From the NCBI GenBank assembly GCA_023627715.1, contig JAMAHW010000116.1:36624-100623 (forward strand): DNA of 64,000 nt. The letters are read 5' to 3'. This document shows positions 33,101 to 45,100 of the stretch, one piece after another. This DNA comes from Periconia sp. R9002 (Eukaryota; Ascomycota; Dothideomycetes; Pleosporales; Periconiaceae). Each line of letters starts with the position of its first letter. The stretch's first letter is position 1. A program made the position numbers and the translations under genes. The notes below the pieces were generated by a model that worked only from the letters and a program-made list of their open reading frames with translations, was not told the origin of the DNA and did not search any database.

Positions 33101-36100
33101 GCCGTGGCTTGTCCTTGGATGTACCTCTTCGACAGCGATAATGACGGACCTGCGCAAAATGCGGTCAAGAGTCTCATGGAGGGATGCAAGATGATTATGA
33201 ATGAGACTCGTGGCCGTAAGTATGACCCTCGGCGAGGCGTCTTCCAGCACAGCCAGTAGCCGCAGGGGAGGCCATTCGCTGTCGAGAGGGACATATGCAA
33301 ACCCAGCCATTAGGACACCTAGTATTGATGCTACCCTCTCCAAAGATGCATCCATGAAAATAGCCACGCATTCATCCGCTCCAACCCGATGGGGCGCCAG
33401 GGCATCCGCTATGCCGAGCGCCGAATGTACCAGCTCGAGGTATGTGAAGCTTGCTCCTGCCTCAAACCAAACAGCTCTACGCTCGGGGTGACTGGTGGCT
33501 TGATTCAGGATGGAGTGCGTGAGTGTGCTGAGCATATGCTCCGGCGCCACCTGGGGCGGTGGAGTCATCGTCGCTTTGAAGTCGTGAGATGGTCGTCTTT
33601 GCAGCTGCATGGACGGGCTAGCGTCCGCTGCCCCCTCCAGAAGTTGAGCGTATTCATCACAAATATGCTGAATCGAGTGAGACGATATTCGTCTCACGTC
33701 AAAGTCGATGTTGATATCGACTTCGTGTGTCGTCTCGGTCTGTGTCACCGTGACGGAGAGTGTGATGGGGAACTTGGGCTGTACGTGACCACCGAGTCCT
33801 CTCAACTCGTTACTTCGATCCACGAATAGTGTGTTCGCATCTGAATTCCACACTTTTTCGTGATAAACGAACATAAACGGAAAGTCGGCTGCATCACCTC
33901 CGACTGCCTCTAAGATCATCTCGAACGGGATAAAGGACATTTCCATTGCCTCGTGTAGATCTCGGTTGAAATCTTGCATCGTCGTTTCCATCGTAGCGAA
34001 TTCCTGAGCGCGAGAAAATACGGGAATTGTATTGAGAAAGCATCCATGAGGGGCATTTGATGGTCGCTGAGATATGGGGATAAGGATCGCGGGCGCATCA
34101 CACTGCCAGCAGCGTGCAAGCAACTTGAAGGCATGAAAAAGATAGGTGGAAAAGTTGGTCAGACCATTCGATCTGGCGAAAACTATAAAAGTTTCGGAGA
34201 CAGAAATGTGCCGGGTGATCGATTCCATTGGCGAATCCATCGGTTTGGCTTGGAGTGTATGGTTTACGGGAGGGAGAAAGATGCCTTTTACGGGTCGAAG
34301 ATAATGTTTCCAAAACTCTAATGCCGGATTGAATACGTTTTTATCTGACAGTTTGGCCTCTTCTTCTTCGCAAAACTGTATGTAGTCAAACATTGGCGAG
34401 GCGGCCACTGGAGGCCGATGGTGAAGCCTGGAGGCAAATTCGCCCACGAAGAGCTGTAACGACTGCTCGTCCATAATACTGTGGTGAAAGTTCAGATAAA
34501 CTAAGCATCTTTCATCCGCTATGTGAAACAGCAGGCACTCGAAGAGTGGAGGGGAGGTGATGTCAAAAACCTTGGTGGCGGACAGCAGATGAGCTCTCAT
34601 TTCGTCCATATAGTCGTTCTGTTGCTGAAACAGCTCACTCAAATCCCAGCTCAACTGTGGCTCCACCCTTTGCTGATAGGTGCTACCGGAGAGGAACTGT
34701 GTGCACAGAATTGGGTGATCCTGCACCATGGTCTCCATGGCCCCCCTGGCCAGGTTGAGTGATACATCGGGCATCTCTATTAACATGGCCACGTTGTACG
34801 TGGCATCTTGGAAGACTTCTTGGGCTAAGCAAAAACGTCTCTGCATGGAACTCGTTGGATAAGCAAGCTTGGAGCGGTCCCGTCGTGGTGAGTTGAGTTG
34901 CTTGTCAACCGACGGAAGGGGCGCCGCAGTCTCTTCGCCCATCGCACGCTGAGCGAGGTTGGCGAGGGCACGTGGAGTGGCGTCAGACAGTAGATGATGC
35001 AGCTTCACCTCAAAAGACGGGAATGCCCGCTTCAGCCTCGACAGGAGCATCATGCCCGCAAACGAGTCCAGGCCATGGTTTAGCATGTTTGCAGTCACAT
35101 CAATGGATTGTCCCAGGACGTCACCGCATATATCGAGGACCAGTCTTTCGTACCAACCCTGGGCTCCTTGCCTCTCCTCCTGTCTGCCCCGTTTGCGGCC
35201 CCCCACAACCTCAAGCAACCGTGTCAGGGCACGCTGGTCAAGTTTGCCGGAAATAGTCAAAGGGAGGTTGGACACGCGCAACCACATCGAAGGCTCAACG
35301 ACTCCTTCCCGATTCAAATGATGCCGTATATTTTGAATAGTCTCTTGGACGAGCGAGAGTATTTCTGCGTCACCGCTGTTTGATGATGTATCGTGCGGTA
35401 CAAGAACCAGGAAAGCTATCAGCTGCTCATCGATCTTAACCACCGCACTTTGTCGAACTGGCGGGACCTGATTGACCACAGACGAAACATGGTCCAAGTC
35501 GATTCGTCGCCCATGGAATTTTACCTGTTGGTCTCGGCGACCGCAGAATACGATTTCGCCCGAGTCCTTGATAAAGCCCTCGTCACCTGTTTTGTATAGG
35601 CGTCCATGTGTTTTGTGCATAATGTGAGAAGCATCAGTGAGTTCCTGATTCCCAAGGTAGCCGGTGAAAAGCTGATTCCCGCCAATGCAGATCTCTCCGC
35701 GCGCAAAAAACGGCGCTGGTTGGCAAAAATCGTCCATGACCACAACAATGGTGGATGGAAAAGGGATACCAATTGAAGAAATGTCTTCCTGGAGATTCAT
35801 AATGGTCGATGTCCTGTTGAAAGGAATGTTAGTCCGAATACACAGGAGTGAGATTCACTTACACCATGTTCGCCTCGGTAGGCCCGTAACCGTTGATGAC
35901 GATGGTACCGCACGCTACAAATGGGTCACGTACTCGTGCGGGAACAGTTTCCCCAGAGAGAACGAGGGTACGGAGCCTGCAGGCGGCGGGATCAAGAAGC
36001 TGTGCGACGCTAGGTGTGAGGCTCGCGACTGTCGGTCGGAGCTCAGATACAGCCTTTTGCACATCGTCGATGAGCCTTGGACGAGACAACATGCACAATG

Positions 36101-39100
36101 TGGCGCCTATTGACAAGGTAGCGAAGTAATCGACAACAGAGACGTCGAATACGGGACTTGAGAACTGGAAGACACGGTCCTGTGCACTACTCGGATAGAG
36201 CCTTCCAGCGATGCTTGAGATGCAACCCACCGCGGCTGAATGACTCATAACAATACCCTTTGGCTCACCGGTTGTTCCAGAAGTCCACAGGATGTAGGCT
36301 GTGGCACTGGGAGTGATGATGGCAGACAGATCAGCATGCTCACAGTCAGTTGGTAGCTGCAGGGAGCAAACATTGACGACAAGTTCCAGCATTGGCGTCG
36401 TGAAATCGCTAGTGTCCGATAGAACAAGAGCAGGATTGCATTGAGAGAAGATGCTTGAGATACGCTTAGGAGGGAAGCTGCCGTCGCGAGGAATTGGTGT
36501 GTACGCGGCTCCGCACTTGAGAATGGCCAGAATGGCTACAACCAGCTCCTGGGATTGCTCTATAAAGATGGCAACAATGTCCCCGGGCCGTATCGAGTAG
36601 GTGTGAATCAACAGGTACGCAAGTGCAGTCGCCTTCAGTTATTAGTGTGAAACATGTTTCAACAACTGGGTTCCCTTTACCTTTTCATCAAGCTCCCGGT
36701 AGAGAACCGTAAGCCGACCGCTGGTGGTAAGGCAGTCCAGGGCAACTGCTTCCGGAGTCTTTTTTGCTTGAGATTCAAACAAAGCATGCAACAACGTATG
36801 GTTGTCTTTGATAACAGGGGATGATGTTGTTGGTTTAGTGGCTACTTCCATAAGTTGTGGTATCGTTTGCTCAACCCCGCCCACGCTTAGTCTGTTTAAC
36901 ATGTCCCTATATTGGGACGTCAATGTGTACAAGAATCCGCGATTAAATCTCTTTCGGCAAAAAGTAGCAGAGATGGACAATGAACCCTCCGTATCTTGGA
37001 CTACGTTCCAGACGAGATCAAAGGGTGTTCTCTCCCGCTGAATCGCGTCGGGGCAGTGTGAGGTCCGATGCAATGACATACTCGGGCGATTATAGACAAA
37101 AAGGACAGAATGCTCGGCGATGGAACTGTTCAAGCGGCCAAGAACCTTTTCAATAGGAATATACGAGTACTCACGAGCGAAGGCGCAAAACTCGGCAGTG
37201 CGTTGGGCAAAAGCCTTAAAGGTATTTCCCGTCCCAAGTTCAGATCTGACAGCCGCCGTATGCGTAAAATTACCCGCAATCCTTGCGGTAGAGGCATCGA
37301 ATCCGCGCCTCGAGACGGGAATTAATACGGCGAGACCATCTCGCGTGGTATACCTATGGTAATGAGCGGCAATGATCATGGCACGACATCGTGGATATAC
37401 TCACTGATGAAGTAGCACTTGAAACACGGATAGTAATGTTGTGAAGAGATCCATGTTGTGAACAGTCTTAATGGCACTTCGAATAGCCGTCAACAACTTT
37501 GGACTGATGACCAACCTTGGGGTCGTGGCGGCAGCGCGCCATTCCAGGTCGGGGGAACCCTTTGGCCAGCTATCGGTGTTTAAGGACCTCACGCCGTCCA
37601 TTCTTTCCTTCCATGCTGTCTGTCCCCGTTCTTTTTGCGCTTCGGTCACTGCAGGTTGCTGCCACCACGCGGATGCGAATCTGTCCCTCCAAGGCTTGTG
37701 GAAATACTCTTGCAAAAATGCGTGTACAAGCATGTCGCATGTCCATTCATCGACGAGGATATGGTGGATATTATAGTAGAGGAAGCAATGTTTTCCTGAG
37801 AAACTGCTTATAATCCAGAAAGATGCAAGCGGCCCGTTTTCGAGATCGAATATTTCCTCTATATCGTTGCCCAGTAGTGTCTTCAACGACGACGCAATCT
37901 GTTCGGGTTCCCACTCAAATTTTCTCAAATTCACTTTCGGGACGGCATCCGGTCTTTTTTGCTGCTTGAGGCGCTGCGTAGCATGTTCCCACGCGAATGT
38001 GATGGTGAAGAGGTCAATAGATTCTACTACCATCTTTACGCTATGATGGAAACGATCTGGATCCATATCATGCAATTTGATGAGGTTGGAAACATTATAA
38101 GTGCCATCTTTGAACGTCTCCTGCGCGAGCCACATAGTAAACTGCGTATCGGAAGCCAGAATGGAGTCCCGAGAGGGCTCAGAAGACGTCACAACAGAGG
38201 TCACCATCGACTGCTCCGTTTGCAGAACAAGCTTTGCGAGACTCTCGATAGAAGCACCGAGCCAGAAGACAGATAATTCGAAAGGTTTTTGATACTTGTC
38301 AGAAAGTCGGGACCGAAGTTGGAGAAGATCCAAAGAGTTCAGCCCTGCATGTTGCAGGGGAAGCGTGGGATCGTTCATTTCAACGCCTATGTCCGCAATT
38401 ACGTCGGCAATCACCTTCTCGACGCCATCAGCGATGGCTCTGGCAGACGATGGAGGGAATTTCTGGGCTTCCCTGAACCTGCGTAGCGCGGCGCGTCGAT
38501 CAAGTTTTTTGCTCGACGTCGTTGGTATAGAGGTCCAAACCGATATGAGGGGAACAAATCGGGTGGGCAACCGGTCCCGACACCACCCACCCACTCGTGA
38601 GGCCGCATCTTCGTGGTTGACGCCGGCCACAATCGCGCAAACCCGATTTTGATCTACAAAGACCATACATTGGAGCACGTATTGGGACGCGATAATAACA
38701 GACTCAATTTCCTCCACCTCGATGCGCTCTCCGAAGAGTTTGGTCTGATGGTCCTTCCTATCTAACAAATGAATAGACATGTCATCTTCATATCGTCCCA
38801 TATCACCAGTCGCGTAGAGAGGAGTGGGTATATTCGGACATTGTTTCATATAGGGCTCCATATCACAGGTCTCTCCAAGGTACCCCGAGAAGAGCTGCAC
38901 ACCACCTACACAGATCTCACCAATCTCGCCTGTCCCTGAAATTTGACCATTCCTATCCAAGAGAACGATGAGATTTCCGGATAAGGGACTGAGAATGTTG
39001 ATATCCGATGCGGGAGTAACTAAGCGAGTCGAAACCTGTATGGCACATTCAGTCGGTCCGTAACCGTCAAAAAGACGAACGCGGCCAGCCCATTGGGCAC

Positions 39101-42100
39101 GCAGCGCCGTATTCATGCGCTCGCCCCCCACTACCAATGTTTTTAGAGTCGGGCACGAGCTAGCATCGATCGTATGAGCCACAGTAGGAGTTAGATGAAG
39201 GTAGCTAATTCGGTATTGATTGATAACGTGAACAAGGTTGCTAAGCATTGAAGGCCGAGAGGGGATGAACAATTGCGCTCCAGAGAAGAGCGAACCAAAA
39301 ATATCCATCATGGAGGCATCGAAAATGTAGTTGGCAAACAAGAGTACCCGCGCGTGCTGATCAAGCTCCGTCCGCTTGCGTGTTTGATGAACCGCGTTGC
39401 CAACCGCCTGGTGACTGAGGACGCAGCCCTTAGGCTTGCCCGTCGTGCCCGAAGTGAAGAGCACGTAGCACGCATCTTCCGGAGCTAATTTGCACGCTAT
39501 CGGAGGGTATTCCCTCTTATCCGCATTAATCATCTGGTCCACGCCTACGAGTTGTCGGTCATCACCCAGCCAGTGTCGACAATCGTGTCCTATCACCAGC
39601 GTAGCTGAAAGACTTTCCAGAATGTGCGACATTCTTTGGTCCGGGCAACCGATCTCAATGGGACAGTACGCCGCACCCGCCTTCATGACCCCGAGCATGG
39701 CTACGATCATGTCCATCGAGGGTTCCATGAGCAAAGGTACGTAGGCTTTCGGCCCGATCCCTGCACGAGTAAGGAACCTACTGACGGCATCGGATTGTCG
39801 AGCAAGCTCAGCAAAGCTCATAGATCCGCTCTCATCCTCAATGGCGATTCGGTCGTGGTAGGCACCGGCGGCCTCGGTAAAGGCGAAGACGAGGTTCGGA
39901 GGTGCGGGATCATCCGAACAGATCAAAGGGAGGGTACAATTCTCCAATATAAGCTGCGAATACTTCGATCGGCCCAGTTGAGCGTATTTGACTCCGCGTA
40001 AAAGGTCACTCAGGATGTCAACATAACTATCCATCATCAATGCGACCTGTGTCTCGGGGAAGCGGTTCCGGTTGAACTTGAAAGTAGTGAGGAGGTGATT
40101 GTCTACCCATTCGAGTATAATGGAGAGTGGGATTGCCGAAAACTCTCGGCTCTCGATGGATTGGAGGCAGACGTCGGGGCCAAACGCGTCATGGTCCCAT
40201 GCTTTCGTGTGGTTTTCGTAAACCATCACAGTCTCCATCCACTCGGTCTCTATGGAAGTGCGAGAAGGATGGTCGAGGGGGAAATTATCATGTTCGAGGG
40301 ATTGTATGTAAGAAAGATGGATATCTTTCAGCCATGTCTGTCGCTCATCCACCCGAATGCGTAAAGGAATAGTATTTAGTAAGTTGCCCGTAACTTCATC
40401 GATCCTCGCAATGGGGGCATTCCGGCCACTGACGACGATCCCGAAGGCAACGTCTTCCGATCCCGTGAAACGGGAGAGCACCGTTGCCCATGCCGCCTGC
40501 AAGACTACAGACCCGGTGCTGTCGTGTTGCTGCGCAACTTGCGCCAGTATTTGCGGTGAGATGGATGGAATATGTCGCCTCCTGAGTGACATATCTAGCC
40601 CGGGTTTCAGACCGCTTGACCATCCGAGCGGCGCATGGTCGTAGTCTCGCATATAGGTGTCCCAGTATAATTGGGCTGCCTCGGTACCCCTCTCAGCATC
40701 GTGTGCTGCCACAACAGAGCAGGATGGGGTCGATACGATTGCAGAACCCTTAAAGCTGGACGTGAGACTCTGAAAGATTAGGTCGAGAGACCAGCCATCG
40801 TAACTAATGTGATGACAAGTTAGGATTAGATCGTGTTCTCGTTCACTGACCCGCTCTAATCTCAAACGCATCATTGGTCCCCCCAGTTTGAATGTTCTAG
40901 TTCTCTCCTCCCTTGGAGGATCGATGAAGGGGGGCTTTAGGGAGGGCTGCACGGTAAAGTCGCTCAGTGTCGCGTTATTCAGCTCTACTGCCACGAGCGA
41001 TCGATGATCGTGGCTTTCTATAAACGTCGTTCGGAGTATGGGATGGGCATTTATGGTAGCTCCCCAAGCAGAGGACAGCTTTTCATGATCCATTTTACCC
41101 TCAAGCCGGAGCACGACCTGAGTGACGTAAATATCAGGATTCGCTTCGTATTGCAACCACATTGCCCGTTGCATGCTCGTCGCCGGGTACGCCACCGCCA
41201 CGAAAGCCCGCGGAATACCTACGGCCTCGGCTGCGTCGATGTACTCGTCTCGAATAGCCACGGTGTTTGTTAGGTTAGTGGAGGCCATTGCATCGGGTTC
41301 CTGTAGGGGTGCGAGCACAGTGTAGAGCGCTGACAACGAGGGCGCATCGTACATCATAGAGATGGAGCAGCCCCGTACCCCCTTTGAGCGTAGGCGCGAG
41401 ATGAACCGAATGGCAGATATGCTATCCCCACCTACGTATAGGAAAGATGTGTCCACCTCAATCTCCTCAGGTGGAACACAAAATACCGTCTGCCAAGTCT
41501 CTACCAACACGCATCCAAGAGGTGTCTCGCGCATTCTCTGTACCTTTTTTGGGTCGCGTCTCAATTGCAACGCAGAATATTCGAGCTTCAACGACTCCCC
41601 TAGGGAGAGGAACTCAAGAGCCCAAGCCTTCAGAACCATGCGATCCAGTTTGTTGCTGCTATTGACGGGTAAGCGATCAATCGGGAGCCAATGATTGGGA
41701 ATACTATAATCTAGCATGACTAACGATGCCTTGGAGCGAATTTGGCGGAAGTGTTTGCCCATTTCGCGATCCATTGGTTGGAGCCATGCGCAGTTGCGCC
41801 GCGGCGACAGCTGTTCCACTGCATTCTCTGCGAACAGAATGATGGCTTGTTCCGTCACACTATCGTTGCAGATTTCGATGGCAATCCTCCCGTGAGTGAG
41901 CGATTGGAGCGTCGTCTCCACGTCACTGCGGTTGATAATGATTCCACGCAACTTCACTTGATCGTCCTCCCTGCCCACTAAATGGAGCTCGCCATCTGAT
42001 GCATAGTAACAAAGATCACCCGTATTGTATAACCTTCCTAGGCGTGGGTGCTGGGTATAGCGCTGGTTAGCCTGCTGGGGAAATAGATAACCCCTACTGA

Positions 42101-45100
42101 GGTGTCCCATCTTCCGCGGAACTCTCTCCCCTATATGAAGGCGTCCGACAGTGCCTGGAATGGATAGGTTCCCATCCTTGTCGAGAACATACGAAGTCAC
42201 CGCAGACATTGGGACTCCGATCCGCTGGCTTGCGAGCAATGCGTCGTCGGCCTTGGAGAATCTTCGTGAATGCGTGTTCAGGGCCACCTCGGCGGGGCCA
42301 TAGGCATTGTGCATGACCACGCGGCCGATCCATCGCTCAAAAAGTTCTTGCGTGATAGGTTCCCCAAGAAAGGTGATGAATCGGAGGGAAGGTACTTGGG
42401 CAGGATCTGTCAGAAGGGAAATGAGCGTGGGCGTCGCGAGTATATGTGTGACGGACAGGCGTTGAAGGGTGCCGCCCAGATCACTTAAGATCTCATCGTG
42501 GGGTGCAATGCAGAGCGTTGCACCAGAAGAGAGGGCGAGAAACATTTCGAGGACGGATACGTCAAAGGTCGTGTTGCATATCATCCCCACCCTGTCTCCT
42601 GGGCCGACTTCGAAGCGCTCCCTATGGCTCATAACACTGACGGCTGCTGCAGCGTGGGATACTGCAAAACACTTGGCCTCTCCGGTCGAGCCGGAGGTAA
42701 AACCTCGATAAGCATCGGACTGGATATACATCTCGACCATGCCCGATGGATCACCCCGTCCCCTAGGGAGCTCGGAAATCTGTACTATACGGACATCCTT
42801 TATTACCAGGGAATTCACGACAGGGGCGGTTGTCTGATCGTGAAGAAGAACAGATCCATTCGCTGCCCTGACCTTTGATTGTATCAGGAATGGTTTGTGT
42901 TGGGGGTCGAGAGAAACAAAGTTAGCCCCTCCCATGAGGACGGCCAATCGGGCGCATATCAGATCTATTCCGTGGGGCAAGATCACGACGACCGTCTCGC
43001 CTCTCGCAAGGCCGATAGTCTGTAGACCCTCCTTGACCTGGCCAGCCCTTCGAATGAGCTGTTCGTACGTGATGCTCTCCTTCAATGTCGCTATTGCGCT
43101 GGCGTGGGGATGCTCTAGCGCCTTGCACAGAACTAGATCATGCAGTGAGATTCCGCCCTTTTTCATCCATACTTCTTCCATCAAAAAAGACATGGGAGGC
43201 GGTTGCGCCCACTCCATGACTCTGCGCTCATCGGTTGGAGCAAGATACTGGATCTGGGCGTGGGTGTTCCCGAAACCGCGACTGGTTAGATCGTCGAGAG
43301 CACTGGCGATACTCTTACTCATAGTCTCAGCAAATGAAGCACTGAATAAGGTCTTTCGGTACTCGATCATGGCCCGCGTTTGATCAGACTGGTAATGGTC
43401 AATGTGAATCACTAGATCAAATTGGCTGCCAGCAAAAGGGAGAAGTCTTTTTTTGGCTCGCCGCAGGAACATGTGGTCATCGGTCTTTTTTACGCGGAAA
43501 GAAGGTGTGTCGTGATAGACGAACATGACTTGCGGCTCGTAGGCATGTCGGGAAGGCATTTTGGTGAGGACATTTTGTAGGTCTTGGAGAGGCATCGCTT
43601 TGGAAGCACACGCATCGAAGGTGCGTCGCACGGCATTCATCGTAGCCTCGAATGTATCGTTATGCCTCAAATTGACTGGGACTAGGATGGTATTCAAGCA
43701 AAAGCCTATGATCTCTTGATATTTTGAGTCTACACCGCGCAGTGTAACGGGTATGGCCACCGTGAATTTGGTTCGGCCAGTCATGCGGCTCAGTAATATT
43801 TGACAGAGAGAGAACCATCCTATAAATGGGGTAGACTCTCGAGAGACGGCGGTCTCAAATGATCGTACCTGCTGTCCATCAAGCTCTAGAGAGCACAATC
43901 CGCTCTCATCGTCGAATATTTCATGCGGGGTATTAGAGTGTGTCTGTGGAAAGCAAAGCGGTGCCAAGGTCTCGGAATCCATCTTGTGGAGCCACCAATT
44001 TTGATTGTCCAAGTCCTCTCGGCCACGTCTTGCTGCAGCCCATTGTTCTGCGGTGAAGTCGAAGTATTGAGGTGTATGCAAGCTTGTACCTTGATCAGAC
44101 TTGGAGTGATAAATCGCTTCGAGGTCTGGACAAAAGATGTTTTCGAATGCCCACTCATCTATCACAACGTGGTGAATTGTAAAGTGGACCAAGTATTTAT
44201 TGTTGGGTAGTGGATGGACTGCCATACGCACGGGAGAATCGTTAGACAAGTCGAAGCGCCGCCTTGCTTCTTGTTCGATACACTTCATGGCCATATCAAA
44301 GGAAGCAGGAGGATGTATTTTACTGGAAGGGTGAAGCGAATCAAGCTCGTGTACGATCTGGTAGAACCCCTCATGGGAATCACTTTGTACAGGACCGCCA
44401 TGGTAGGTGGATCGCAGGATTTCGTGTGTTGCACACACTTTTTCAAGAGCATATACGAGTTTCTCGGCGTCGAGAGGGAAAGATTCAAGTTCCAGTACGA
44501 AATTGCAGTTGTAGGCGTGATTTCGCAGGATGGCGTGGGCCGTGAGAATGAGCCATTGTCCGGGCGAGACGGTCCCGCGAAAATCAATCTTATTGTCTTC
44601 CACATCACTCTCCAGCACAACTCCAACTGCGTGAGTGTCTGATTTCTCAGCACGAGCCGATTTTTTCTCCGTCAAAACACGGCCAATTTTGCGAATCGTC
44701 GCATTCTCCAACACCTCATGAAAGCTTAATGCAATGGAGAAGGCGCTTCTCAAGGCTTTTATGAGGAACATCAAATCGAGTGACGTCATTCCGTAGGCAA
44801 TGAGATTATCGTCTAGGCCAGGCACATTATCGAACATCTCGTCTCCTATCAAGGCACCAATCCTATCGTGGAGCGCCTCCAGAGAGAGCTCATCAAATGC
44901 GTGCTTCGGTCGCGCTTCGGCAAGGCGATGTTCAACAAGATCGACCAGCATCCGATCATCAATCTTGCCTGCTAGATTCAACGGTATTGCAGAGGTTACG
45001 ACGATCTTAGGTATCATATAGAGTGGGAGAAGTATGCGACAGGCCAAGAAAAGTCTTGTAGAGAGGGCAGTATCGTGCAGCGTGGTCACGCCTTCGCGTG

